Part shown: positions 35,151 to 43,824 of the stretch, piece after piece
Numbering within the stretch: the first letter of the stretch is position 1
Layout of the letters: each line of letters begins with the position of its first letter
NCBI RefSeq assembly: GCF_004348995.1
Contig: NZ_SMKQ01000044.1
Coordinates: forward strand, 1-50,596
Direction: 5' to 3'
DNA length: 50,596 nucleotides
Source: Nonomuraea terrae
GTDB lineage: Bacteria > Actinomycetota > Actinomycetes > Streptosporangiales > Streptosporangiaceae
Position numbers and translations under genes: made by a program
Notes under the pieces: generated by a model
Told to the model about the DNA's origin: nothing
The model's database searches: none
Seen by the model: the letters and a program-made list of their open reading frames with translations, nothing else

Positions 35151-37061
35151 ATGACCGAGCAGAAGACCGCGCAGGCCAGGACCGAGCTCAAGGCGGAGCA
35201 GGCCGGGTACGCGGAGTCCAGGGAAGTCGGCGAGCAGGCACGCGAGAAGGAGTGGACGCGCCCCAGTTTCGGCAGGCAACTGTTCCTCGGTGACTTCCGG
35301 CTCGACCTCGTGCACCCCGTCCCCGTCCTGTCCGCCGAGGCGGCGCAGCGGGGCGAGGAGTTCGTCCGGGCGCTACGCCGCTTCCTCGACGCGCACGTCG
35401 ATCCCGTGCTCATCGAGCGCACCGCGCAGATCCCCGACGAGGTGGTGAAGGGCCTGGCGCAGCTCGGCGCGTTCGGGATCACCATCAAGGAGGAGTACGG
35501 CGGGCTCGGCCTGCCCTACCTGTACTACTGCCGCGCTCTCATGCTCGTCGGCTCCTACAGCCCCGCGCTGGCCACGCTGCTGTCGGCGCACCAGTCGATC
35601 GGCGTGCCGCAGCCGCTCAAGCTGTTCGGCTCCGAGGAGCAGAAGCGGGAGTTCCTGCCGAGGTGCGCGCGGGGCGAGATCTCGGCGTTCCTGCTGACCG
35701 AGCCCGACGTCGGCTCCGACCCTGCGCGGCTGGCCACCACCGCCGTCCGCGACGGCGACGACTACGTGCTCGACGGCGTCAAACTGTGGACGACGAACGG
35801 CGTCGTCGCCGACCTGCTGGTGGTCATGGCCAGGACCGGCAAGAAGATCAGCGCGTTCGTCGTCGAGGCCGACTCTCCCGGCATCACGGTCAGGCGGCGT
35901 AACGCGTTCATGGGCCTGCGCGGCATCGAGAACGGCGTCACCGAGTTCCACCAGGTCAGGGTCCCGGCCAGGAACCTCATCGGCAAGGAGGGCCAGGGCC
36001 TGAAGATCGCGCTGACCACGCTCAACACCGGCCGCCTGTCCCTGCCGGCCACGTGCGCGGGCAACGCCAAGTGGGCGCTGAAGATCGCCCGCGAGTGGGG
36101 CAACGAACGTGTCCAGTGGGGGCGCAAGGTCGGCCGGCACGAGGCCGTGGCCACGAAGATCGCGTTCATCGCGGCCACCGCGTACGCGCTGGAGGCCGTC
36201 ATGGAGCTCACCGCCCGGCTGGCCGACGACCGGCGCAACGACATCAGGATCGAGGCCGCCCTGGCCAAGCTGTACGCCTCCGAGATGTCGTACCAGGCGC
36301 TGGACGAGCTGGTCCAGATGCGCGGCGGGCGCGGCTACGAGACCGCCGAGTCGCTCGCGGCGCGCGGCGAGCGCGGGGTGCCGGCCGAGCAGATGTTGCG
36401 CGACTCCCGCATCAACCGCATCTTCGAGGGCTCCTCGGAGATCATGCATCTGATGATCACCCGGGAGGCCGTGGACGCCCACCTGTCGGCCGCCGGCGAG
36501 CTGATCAACCCCGACGCCTCCCGCGCCGAACGCGCCCAGGCCCTGCGCCAGGCGAGCGCCTTCTACGCGAAGTGGCTGCCCACGCTCGTGGCCGGCACCG
36601 GGAACCTGCCCACCTCGTACGCCGACTTCGGCCCCCTCGCCGGTCACCTGCGGTTCGTGGAACGTACCAGCAGGAAGCTCGCCCGATCGACCTTCTACGG
36701 CATGTCCCGCTGGCAGGGCGCGCTGGAGCACAAGCAGTCGTTCCTCGGCCGGATCGTCGACATCGGGGCCGAGCTGTTCGCCATGACGGCCGTCTGCGTC
36801 AAGGCCGCGGAAGACTCCAAGGACCTCGGGCGCAGGCCGTACGAGCTGGCCGACACCTTCTGCCACCAGGCCAGGCGGCGCGTGGACGGCCTGTTCGAAC
36901 GGCTCTGGGACAACAGCGACAGCCAGGACGTCCGCCTGGCCGGTTACGTGCTCGACGGTCGTTACACGTTCGTGGAGGAGGGCATCCTGGACCCGTCGAT
37001 CGACGGCCCGTGGATCGGCGCGCCGGAGGGCGGGGAGAACGTCCGCCGTCAGATCATCTGA
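35151..37061 (+). CDS. Acyl-CoA dehydrogenase, very-long-chain (VLCAD/ACAD9) type
   Basis: 636 residues: an acyl-CoA dehydrogenase core (about 60-440) plus a 190-residue C-terminal helical domain found in VLCAD-like enzymes that act on long chains at the membrane. Motifs: TEPDVGSDPARL (183-194), WTTNG (213-217), and catalytic Glu426 in IFEGSSEIM. GGGAGAG precedes the ATG. It is transcribed alone. The substrate is probably long-chain acyl-CoA. It differs from the LCAD-type enzyme at 22181 in the position of its catalytic base. Confidence 0.93.
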   Translation: MTEQKTAQARTELKAEQAGYAESREVGEQAREKEWTRPSFGRQLFLGDFRLDLVHPVPVLSAEAAQRGEEFVRALRRFLDAHVDPVLIERTAQIPDEVVKGLAQLGAFGITIKEEYGGLGLPYLYYCRALMLVGSYSPALATLLSAHQSIGVPQPLKLFGSEEQKREFLPRCARGEISAFLLTEPDVGSDPARLATTAVRDGDDYVLDGVKLWTTNGVVADLLVVMARTGKKISAFVVEADSPGITVRRRNAFMGLRGIENGVTEFHQVRVPARNLIGKEGQGLKIALTTLNTGRLSLPATCAGNAKWALKIAREWGNERVQWGRKVGRHEAVATKIAFIAATAYALEAVMELTARLADDRRNDIRIEAALAKLYASEMSYQALDELVQMRGGRGYETAESLAARGERGVPAEQMLRDSRINRIFEGSSEIMHLMITREAVDAHLSAAGELINPDASRAERAQALRQASAFYAKWLPTLVAGTGNLPTSYADFGPLAGHLRFVERTSRKLARSTFYGMSRWQGALEHKQSFLGRIVDIGAELFAMTAVCVKAAEDSKDLGRRPYELADTFCHQARRRVDGLFERLWDNSDSQDVRLAGYVLDGRYTFVEEGILDPSIDGPWIGAPEGGENVRRQII

Positions 37062-37103
37062 CGCGCGGTCTAGACCGGTCGTGAGGATTCTTCACCCTTA
37101 GTG

Positions 37104-37131
37104 TTGCCAAACCGAGACGAGCCGGTATAGA
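37104..37131 (+). promoter_or_regulatory. Candidate promoter of the ABC sugar importer
   Basis: TTGCCA (37104-37109), 16-nt spacer, TATAGA (37126-37131). It leaves a leader of about 130 nt before the lipoprotein start. It is among the best sigma-70-like matches in the window. Confidence 0.45.
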
Positions 37132-37265
37132 CCGCCTGCTGAATCCGGGCTTACGCTGACGCAAACGCGAGCGAGCCGTGTGTTCGCGCGCCCCCATCCC
37201 CCAGGGCGGGGCAGCCGGCTGGTACGGACCAGCGTCGCCCGCCCGACGAGAAGGCGGTATCTCCA

Positions 37266-38537
37266 GTGAACATGAAGCTTGTGGGCGGCGCCGCTCTCGG
37301 CCTTGCCACGGTGCTGGTCCTGTCCAGTTGCGGCGGCTCGGGCGGCTCGGGAGGCGACACCCCGGCGGCAGGCGACGGCGCGGTCACGCTGAAGATGGTC
37401 GCCGCCGACTACGGCGACGGCCCCGGCAAGCCCAACTCGGGCGAGACGTTCTGGAAGGGCGTCGTCGACGAGTTCCAGGCCGCCAACCCCACCATCAAGG
37501 TCGACGTCCAGGTCATCAACTGGAACGACATCGACAAGCAGGTCGCCACCATGATCCAGAACGGTCAGGCGCCCGACATCCTGCAGACCGGCGACTACTC
37601 CGGCTTCGTCCAGGACGGCCTGCTCCACAAGGTCGACGAGGTCCTGTCGCCGAACGTCTCCGGCGACCTGCTGCAGAAGTTCGCCGACTTCGGCAAGGTC
37701 GACGGCACCGCGTACGGCATCCCGTTCGTCTCCTCGGCCCGCGCCCTGTTCTACAACAAGGACCTGTTCAGCAAGGCCGGCATCGCCGAGCCGCCGAAGA
37801 CCTGGGACGAGCTCAAGGCCGCCGCGCAGAAGCTCAAGGACGCCGGCGTGACGCAGCCGTTCGGCCTGCCGCTGGGCCAGGAGGAGGCCCAGGGCGAGTC
37901 GTTCCTGTGGATGCTCGGCAACGGCGGCGGTTACAAGGACGCCTCCGGCAAGTGGGCGATCAACTCGCCGCAGAACGTCGAGACCTTCACGTACCTGAAG
38001 GGCCTGGTCGACGCCGGACTGACCACCCCCAACCCGGGCACGAAGGACCGCAAGACGGTCTGGGAGGACTTCGGCGCGGGCAAGGTCGGCATGGTCAACG
38101 GCGGCCCCATGTCGATCCCGATCTTCGATGCGGCCGGCCTGAAGAACTACGGCATCGTGCCGATCCCCGGCAAGACCGGCCCGCTCGACACCACGCTCGG
38201 CGTCATGGACTGGATCATGGCGTTCAACCAGAACGGCCACGCCGCGGAGATCAAGAAGTTCTTCGACTTCTTCTACACCGGCGACGCCGCGCAGAAGATC
38301 TCCGACACCTACAAGCTCCTGCCCGTCACCAACGGCGGCATCGAGAAGCTGTCGGGCGACGAGAAGCTCAAGCCGTTCCTCGACGCGCTGCCCAACGCCA
38401 GCTTCTACCCGTTCCAGGACCCGGCCTGGACCTCGGTGAGCCAGTCGGTCAAGCAGACCGTCGGCGGGGCCGTCGAGGACGACCCGGCCGCCGTCCTCGG
38501 AGAGCTGCAGAAGACCGCCGAATCGGCGGCGAGCTGA
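37266..38537 (+). CDS. ABC transporter sugar-binding lipoprotein
   Basis: 423 residues from GTG (ATG 37272 is possible). Lipobox VLSSC with Cys22, a Gly/Ser linker, then a family 1 extracellular solute-binding fold (FWKGVVDEFQAANPTIKVDV, and WDELKAAAQKL). It captures a sugar or oligosaccharide outside the membrane and delivers it to the two permeases encoded next. The substrate cannot be read from the sequence. Confidence 0.92.
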   Translation: MNMKLVGGAALGLATVLVLSSCGGSGGSGGDTPAAGDGAVTLKMVAADYGDGPGKPNSGETFWKGVVDEFQAANPTIKVDVQVINWNDIDKQVATMIQNGQAPDILQTGDYSGFVQDGLLHKVDEVLSPNVSGDLLQKFADFGKVDGTAYGIPFVSSARALFYNKDLFSKAGIAEPPKTWDELKAAAQKLKDAGVTQPFGLPLGQEEAQGESFLWMLGNGGGYKDASGKWAINSPQNVETFTYLKGLVDAGLTTPNPGTKDRKTVWEDFGAGKVGMVNGGPMSIPIFDAAGLKNYGIVPIPGKTGPLDTTLGVMDWIMAFNQNGHAAEIKKFFDFFYTGDAAQKISDTYKLLPVTNGGIEKLSGDEKLKPFLDALPNASFYPFQDPAWTSVSQSVKQTVGGAVEDDPAAVLGELQKTAESAAS

Positions 38538-38550
38538 TCCATCGGGACCC

Positions 38551-38587
38551 CGGTACGGCCGGCGCCTTTCGTGGGCCGGCCGTACCG
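38551..38587 (+). other. Intercistronic hairpin in the ABC operon
   Basis: CGGTACGGCCGGC (38551-38563) pairs with GCCGGCCGTACCG (38575-38587), a perfect 13-bp stem with an 11-nt loop, between the binding-protein stop and the first permease. Such hairpins usually protect or terminate the upstream message so that the binding protein outnumbers the permeases. Confidence 0.75.
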
Positions 38588-38607
38588 TCCCTCGAAAGGT
38601 GTCTGAT

Positions 38608-39492
38608 GTGAGAAGGTTGCGCGCCCTCGAACCCCTCGCCTGGGTCGGGCCCGCCATCGTGCTGATCGCCGTGGTCGTGATCTGGCCCGTGATCGAGATG
38701 GTCAGGTCCTCGTTCCTGGAGATCAGCCGGTTCGGCGTGGTACGCGGGTGGGCCGGCTTCGCCAACTACGACGAGCTCTTCGCCGAGAAGGACTTCGCGG
38801 ACATCATGGTCCGCAGCGTCATCTGGGTGGTCGCGGTCGTCGTGCTCACCGTGGTGATCTCGCTGGCCCTCGCCCAGCTGTTCAACCAGCGCTTCCCGCT
38901 GCGCAAGGTGGCCCGGTGGGCGCTCATCGCGCCGTGGGCCGCGTCTGTGCTGATGACGGCGATCATCTTCAAGTGGATGCTCGACCCCGAGGTCGGCGTG
39001 ATCAACCAGATCCGGCTGAAGCTCGGGCTGATCGACGCGATGGGCGGAGCCGCGGCCGACCAGCTCGGCAACGCCTCCACCGCCATGCCGTGGCTGGTGT
39101 TCGTGGCCGTCTTCGTGTCGGTGCCCTTCACCACGTACGCGCTGCTGGCCGGTCTCGCGACGATCCCCGGCGACGTGTACGAGGCCGCCAGGATGGACGG
39201 CGCGGGCCGCTTCCGTACGTACTGGTCGATCACGCTGCCGCTGCTGCGCCCCGCGCTCACCGTGGCCGCCCTGATCAACATCATGAACGTCTTCAACAGC
39301 TTCCCGATCATCTGGGCGATGACCCACGGGCAGCCGGGCTACTCCACGGCCACGTCCACCATCTTCATGTACATCCTCAAAGGCTCCGACATCGGCGAAT
39401 CGGCCGCCATGTCCGTCATCAACTTCGGCATGGTCATCGTGCTGACCGTGATCTTCCTCAGGGTGTCGCGGTGGAACAAGGAGGTCGCGTGA
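38608..39492 (+). CDS. ABC sugar transporter permease 1 (MalF-like)
   Basis: 294 residues, six helices. The EAA loop that contacts the ATPase is EAARMDGAGRFRTYWSITLP (about 189-208). GTG 38608 is preferred because AAAGG lies 8 nt upstream; GTG 38599 would overlap that site. Its stop overlaps the start of the second permease. Confidence 0.92.
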   Translation: MRRLRALEPLAWVGPAIVLIAVVVIWPVIEMVRSSFLEISRFGVVRGWAGFANYDELFAEKDFADIMVRSVIWVVAVVVLTVVISLALAQLFNQRFPLRKVARWALIAPWAASVLMTAIIFKWMLDPEVGVINQIRLKLGLIDAMGGAAADQLGNASTAMPWLVFVAVFVSVPFTTYALLAGLATIPGDVYEAARMDGAGRFRTYWSITLPLLRPALTVAALINIMNVFNSFPIIWAMTHGQPGYSTATSTIFMYILKGSDIGESAAMSVINFGMVIVLTVIFLRVSRWNKEVA

Positions 39493-40379
39493 TGGCCGTC
39501 GACACGATGCCGGCGAAGGCCCGGCCGCGACCCCAGGCCCGCCCCGACCGGGGGGCGCCGCGCCGGATGCCGAAGCTGAAGACCGTCGTCATCGCGGCCT
39601 CCGCGTACGTCATCGCGTTCCTGTTCCTGTTCCCGTACCTGGTCATGCTGCTGACCTCGCTGCGGTCGCAGGGGTCGCTGCGCGACGTGTCGTTCTGGCC
39701 CGACGAGTGGGTGTGGTCGAACTTCACCGGCTTCTGGACCAGCGGCCTGGCAGGCAACCTGTGGGTGACGATCAAGGTGGCCGCGGGCTCGACGGCGCTC
39801 GTGCTGCTCGTGGCGCTGCCGGCGGCGTACTACTCGGCCCGGCACCGCTTCCGCGGCCGCACGGCGTTCCTCATCCTCGTGCTGATCACCCAGATGTTCC
39901 AGCCCACCGCCATGGTGGTCGGCATCTACCGCGAGTTCTTCCAGTTCGGGCTGGTCGACTCGATCTGGTCGCTGATCCTCGTCAACGGCGGGTTCAACCT
40001 GGCGTTCGCGGTGTGGATCCTGAACGCGTACTTCTCCTCGATCCCGCGCGAGCTGGAGGAGGCCGCCTTCATCGACGGCAACGGCCGCTTCGGCGCGTTG
40101 TTCCGGATCACCCTGCCGCTGGCCATGCCGGGCGTCATCACCGCGCTCATCTTCACGTTCATCGCGGCGTGGAACGAGTTCGTGGTCGCCCTGACGCTCA
40201 CCACGTCGACCGAGAACCAGCCGCTCCCGGTCGCGCTCAACTCGTTCATCGGGCAGTACCAGGTGGACTGGCAGAACCTGTTCGCCGGCTCGGTGATCGC
40301 CACCATCCCGGTGATCATCCTGTTCGCGCTGATCGAGCGGAAGGTCGTCAGCGGTCTGACCGCCGGCTCCATCAAGTAG
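39492..40379 (+). CDS. ABC sugar transporter permease 2 (MalG-like)
   Basis: 295 residues, six helices, with the EAA loop EEAAFIDGNGRFGALFRITL. It pairs with permease 1. The ATG overlaps the upstream TGA by one base. No ATPase gene follows, so the transporter probably uses a shared ATPase of the MsiK type encoded elsewhere, as in other actinomycetes. Confidence 0.92.
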   Translation: MAVDTMPAKARPRPQARPDRGAPRRMPKLKTVVIAASAYVIAFLFLFPYLVMLLTSLRSQGSLRDVSFWPDEWVWSNFTGFWTSGLAGNLWVTIKVAAGSTALVLLVALPAAYYSARHRFRGRTAFLILVLITQMFQPTAMVVGIYREFFQFGLVDSIWSLILVNGGFNLAFAVWILNAYFSSIPRELEEAAFIDGNGRFGALFRITLPLAMPGVITALIFTFIAAWNEFVVALTLTTSTENQPLPVALNSFIGQYQVDWQNLFAGSVIATIPVIILFALIERKVVSGLTAGSIK

Positions 40380-40402
40380 GCCCGCCCCTTCCCGGGGCGG
40401 GC
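40380..40402. terminator. Terminator between convergent ABC operon and methyltransferase
   Basis: GCCCGCCCC-TTCCC-GGGGCGGGC, a 9-bp perfect stem with a 5-nt loop immediately after the permease stop and 3 nt from the methyltransferase stop. It can serve both directions. Confidence 0.75.
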
Positions 40403-40405
40403 GGC

Positions 40406-41146
40406 TCAGCGCTGCTTGGGCACGCGCGCCACGCAGAACACCGTCTGCCCGAACGGCACCCGGAAGAAGCGCTCGATGAGCCGCGTCAGCGGCACCACCG
40501 TACGGTCGTAGATCTTGACCAGCCGCGGATCGGGGTAGCCCACGCCGCCCCGGCGCACCGCCACCCACCAGGCCAGGCCGCCCAGGAAGTTGATCGGCTT
40601 GAGCACCTCGACGTCGAGCCCGGCCCTGGCCACCGTGGCGCGCAGCGTCTTCGGCGTGTAGCGCTGGACGTGGCCCACCTTGCGGTCGAAGTCGCCGTAG
40701 AGCTGCATGTAGCCGGGCACCCAGATGATGATGCGGCCGCCCGGCAGCGTGACCTTGGCCAGCGAGCGCAGCGCCTCGGCGTCGTCCTCGATGTGCTCCA
40801 GGACGTTCATCATGACGACCGTGTCGACCTTGTCCTCCAGCGGGATGTCGGTCGGCAGGCCGAACTGCAGCACGCTGATGTCGTCACGGTCGGCGAAGCG
40901 CTTCTCCAGCTGCTCGACGCAGTAGGGGTCGAAGTCGCTGACGACGAGCCGGTCGAGCCGCGGCAGGAACTGCTCGGCGAAGTGGCCGAGCCCCGAGCCG
41001 ATCTCCAGCAACGAACGGCCGACGTGCGGGGCGACCATGTCGAACTCGTACTGCCGGTAGTTCCTGGCCTCATCCCCACCCAGGTGGTTCTCCAGGGCCT
41101 CGTCACCGGCCGCCGGTTGCACTACACGGTCATACCCAGAAGACAT
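40406..41146 (-). CDS. SAM-dependent methyltransferase (class I)
   Basis: 246 residues. SAM-binding motif I LLEIGSGLGHF (46-56), acidic motif II SDFDPYC and post-motif VVMMNVLEHIEDD. The C-terminal third (GYMQLYGDFDRKVGHVQRY) resembles methyltransferases that act on polyprenyl- or sugar-linked substrates in surface-polysaccharide synthesis, but the substrate is unknown. The start is ATG at 41146, diverging from the sigma-factor gene. Confidence 0.88.
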   Translation of the reverse strand: MSSGYDRVVQPAAGDEALENHLGGDEARNYRQYEFDMVAPHVGRSLLEIGSGLGHFAEQFLPRLDRLVVSDFDPYCVEQLEKRFADRDDISVLQFGLPTDIPLEDKVDTVVMMNVLEHIEDDAEALRSLAKVTLPGGRIIIWVPGYMQLYGDFDRKVGHVQRYTPKTLRATVARAGLDVEVLKPINFLGGLAWWVAVRRGGVGYPDPRLVKIYDRTVVPLTRLIERFFRVPFGQTVFCVARVPKQR

Positions 41147-41271
41147 AATCCCGTTCCTTCGAAGGCCTGGCGGATTGCCCGAGTCTAATGCCCCGGGCAG
41201 GGGCCAGGCTCACACGATCGGTCAAACACCCTTCCCTGTACGGCCTCTTTTGCGGTGGAATCTGTCTCGCC

Positions 41272-41811
41272 ATGGACGACGACGAGGCCATCGCCCGTTC
41301 GCTCGATGGCGACTTGGCCGCCTACGAGGCGCTGGTCGCCCGCTACAGCGCGCTCGCTCACCGGACCGCCACCATGCTGGGCGCCGGCGACGAGGCCGAG
41401 GACGTCGTCCAGGAGGCGTTCGTCAAGGCGTACCGCCACCTGGCCAAGTTCCGCAGGGACGCGCCGTTCCGGCCCTGGCTGCTGCGCATCGTGGCCAACG
41501 AGACGCACAATCTGACCCGTTCACGTGGCCGCCGCTCCGACCTGACGCTCCGGCTCGGCGCCACCGCCGACCCGGCCGCTCCCGACGACCCGGAAAGCGC
41601 GGCCCTGAGCACCGACCGCCGCACCCGCCTGCTGGCCGCCGTACGCGCCCTGCCCGATCGGGAACGTCAGGCGGTCATCTGCCGGTACTTCTTGCAACTG
41701 TCGGAGGCGGAGACCGCCCAGGTGCTCGACTGGCCCATCGGCAGCGTCAAGTCCAGCACTCACCGCGGACTGGCCCGACTGAGGGAGGAGGTGGGCAATG
41801 AACTCACATGA
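41272..41811 (+). CDS. ECF-type RNA polymerase sigma factor
   Basis: 179 residues with sigma region 2 (EDVVQEAFVKAYRHLAKFR, about 46-64) and region 4 (ALPDRERQAVICRYFLQLSEAE, with the HTH WPIGSVKSSTHRGLARLRE). The ATG at 41272 is preferred; upstream in-frame starts add unconserved residues. It overlaps by 14 nt the gene of its likely anti-sigma factor. Target promoters are unknown. Confidence 0.93.
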   Translation: MDDDEAIARSLDGDLAAYEALVARYSALAHRTATMLGAGDEAEDVVQEAFVKAYRHLAKFRRDAPFRPWLLRIVANETHNLTRSRGRRSDLTLRLGATADPAAPDDPESAALSTDRRTRLLAAVRALPDRERQAVICRYFLQLSEAETAQVLDWPIGSVKSSTHRGLARLREEVGNELT

Positions 41812-42742
41812 TCCGCACAACGATCTCGAGGCCGAGCTGACGGCACTCGGCGACCTGATCGACGTACCGGCCCCGCCTCCTGCCGACGTCGCCGCCGCCG
41901 TCCGCGCCCGCCTGACCGCGCTGGACTCCACGGACTCCACGGACTCCACGGACTCCACGGACTCCACGGACTCCACGGACTCCACGGACTCCACGGACTC
42001 CACGGACTCCACGGACTCCACGGACACCGACGACAATCCCGCCGTCTCCACAGCCACCCCCGCCCGACAGCACCCGGAGGATCCCGCCGGCGCGGACGCC
42101 CCGCTTCGCGGCAGCTCCCGGGCGCCGGGTCGGCGAGTCGATGGGCGGCGGCCTTCGGTGCGGCGTGGTCGGCGGAAGAGGTGGACGATCGTGGCTGCGG
42201 TGGTCGCCGCCGTCCTCGCCGTCATGGCGGCCACCCCCCAAGGCCGGGAAGCCGTGGCGCGGATCCTGCGGTTCGCGGGCGTCGAACTGCGGATCAGCGA
42301 AACTCCGGCTCCGGCCGTCACCGCCACCGCCCCGCTGCCCGGCGAGCGCACCGTGCCCCCGTCCGAGCTCCCCAGAACGTTCCAGGTCAGGACCCCCGCC
42401 GCGCTGGGCGAGCCCGAACGCGTATCGGAGGCCGACGGCGGCAGGGTCGTGTCGATGTTCTGGCCGGACGGCATCCGGCTCGACCAGTTCGAGGGCGGCC
42501 TCGACCCGATCTTCTTCAAGAAACTGACCCCGCTGCCCGCCTACACCGAGGTCTCCGGCCGTACCGCATGGTGGATCCCCGGGGAGCACCCGCTCGGCTA
42601 CCTCACCCGCGCGGACGGCACAGAGATCCCCCTGCGCCAGGCCGCCCCCACTCTCATCTGGCAGGACGGCACGCTCGACTACCGCCTGGAGGGCGTACGC
42701 ACGATGGCAGAGGCCGTCAGGATCGCCGAGTCACTCAGGTGA
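41798..42742 (+). CDS. Membrane anti-sigma factor-like protein with (Asp-Ser-Thr)11 tract
   Basis: 314 residues. A short cytoplasmic N-terminus (1-42, no zinc-binding HxxxCxxC motif), eleven Asp-Ser-Thr repeats (43-75), a basic stretch (GRRVDGRRPSVRRGRRKR), one membrane helix (about 129-146) and an outer domain ending YRLEGVRTMAEAVRIAESL. Overlap with the ECF gene makes it the partner anti-sigma factor. The outer domain resembles those of the two envelope proteins at 43825 and 44502. The repeat lies in the cytoplasmic linker, so its length could tune sigma binding. The last 12 nt overlap the adenosine deaminase gene. Confidence 0.8.
   Translation: MNSHDPHNDLEAELTALGDLIDVPAPPPADVAAAVRARLTALDSTDSTDSTDSTDSTDSTDSTDSTDSTDSTDSTDTDDNPAVSTATPARQHPEDPAGADAPLRGSSRAPGRRVDGRRPSVRRGRRKRWTIVAAVVAAVLAVMAATPQGREAVARILRFAGVELRISETPAPAVTATAPLPGERTVPPSELPRTFQVRTPAALGEPERVSEADGGRVVSMFWPDGIRLDQFEGGLDPIFFKKLTPLPAYTEVSGRTAWWIPGEHPLGYLTRADGTEIPLRQAAPTLIWQDGTLDYRLEGVRTMAEAVRIAESLR
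41924..42022 (+). repeat. 11 perfect copies of a 9-bp coding repeat
   Basis: GACTCCACG repeated eleven times without a single difference, encoding Asp-Ser-Thr each time. Synonymous changes are absent, so the array is young and likely to vary in copy number. Because the unit is 9 bp, gain or loss keeps the frame. Confidence 0.97.
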
Positions 42743-43756
42743 GGCCTGCCAGTCGTCGATGCCCTTGAGCAGCTCCTTGCGCACCGACTCGGGCGCCGCC
42801 GACGACCGTACGGACTGGCGGGCCAGCTCGGCCACCTCCCGGTCGTCGAACCCGTAAACGTCGCGAGCCAGCTCGTACTGCCGCAGAAGCCGCGTCCCGA
42901 ACAACAACGGGTCGTCGGCCCCCAGCGCGATCGGCACCCCGGCGTCGAACAGCCGCCGCACCGGAACCAGTTCGGCGCTCTCGGCCACCCCCAGCCCCAC
43001 GTTGGACGTCGGGCACACCTCGCAGCAGATCTGCCGGTCGGCCAGCCGATGCATGAGCCGCTCGTCCTCCGCCGCCCGCACACCATGCCCGACGCGGTCG
43101 GCGCCGAGGTCGTCGACGCACTGCGCCACGCTGCGCGGCCCCATCAGCTCGCCGCCGTGCGGCAGCGCCAGCAGCCCGCCGCGCTTGGCGATCCTGAACG
43201 CCCGCTCGAAGTCCCGGGCCTGCCCGCGTCGCTCGTCGTTGGACAGGCCGAAGCCCACGACGCCCTTGCCGGCGTACTGGGTGGCCAGCCGGGCGAGGGT
43301 GTTCGCGTCGAGCGGATGCCGGGTGCGGTTGGCCGCCACGACCACCGCGATGCCGATCCCCGCATGCCGGGCGGCCTGATCCACCGCGTCCAGCACGAGC
43401 TCCAGCGTGGCCGTCAGGCCGCCGAACCGCTGGGCGTACCCCGACGGGTCGACCTGGATCTCCAGCCACCGCGAGCCGGCCGCCACCTCGTCCTCGGCGG
43501 TCTCGCGCAGCAGCCGGTAGACGTACTCGGGGCGGGTCAGCACGGACCTGGCGATGTCGTACAGCCGCTGGAACCTGAACCAGCCGCGCTCGTCGGTGGC
43601 CCGCAACTTGGGCGGCCAGTCCTCCTCCAGCGCGTCGGGAAGGTGCAGCCTCTGCTCCCTGGCCAGCTCGATCAGCGTCGAGTGCCGCATCGAGCCGGTG
43701 AAGTGCAGGTGAAGGTGTGCCTTGGGAAGCGCGTGCAACGGCCTTGCCATCCGCAT
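42731..43756 (-). CDS. add: Adenosine deaminase family protein
   Basis: 341 residues. Metal-dependent deaminase of adenosine/deoxyadenosine or a related purine. Zinc ligands His16 and His18 in HLHLHFTGS, then LPHGGE with the catalytic His/Glu, GHGVRAAED, CPTSNVGLG and the Asp-Asp of GADDP near the C-terminus. The ATG at 43756 is used; ATG 43750 is possible. It lies between the sigma/anti-sigma pair and two envelope genes but on the other strand, with no obvious link to them. Confidence 0.87.
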   Translation of the reverse strand: MRMARPLHALPKAHLHLHFTGSMRHSTLIELAREQRLHLPDALEEDWPPKLRATDERGWFRFQRLYDIARSVLTRPEYVYRLLRETAEDEVAAGSRWLEIQVDPSGYAQRFGGLTATLELVLDAVDQAARHAGIGIAVVVAANRTRHPLDANTLARLATQYAGKGVVGFGLSNDERRGQARDFERAFRIAKRGGLLALPHGGELMGPRSVAQCVDDLGADRVGHGVRAAEDERLMHRLADRQICCEVCPTSNVGLGVAESAELVPVRRLFDAGVPIALGADDPLLFGTRLLRQYELARDVYGFDDREVAELARQSVRSSAAPESVRKELLKGIDDWQASPE

Positions 43757-43824
43757 ATCTTGCCACCTGGCCCTCGCCGAGTCGGCCGGTTCGCAGGTCA
43801 CCGGCAACCAAGCGAACGCATGGT

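Noticed and set aside
41924..42022. CRISPR-like array
   Set aside because: The units are 9 bp, directly abutting, in frame inside a gene and without spacers. It is a coding microsatellite-type repeat.
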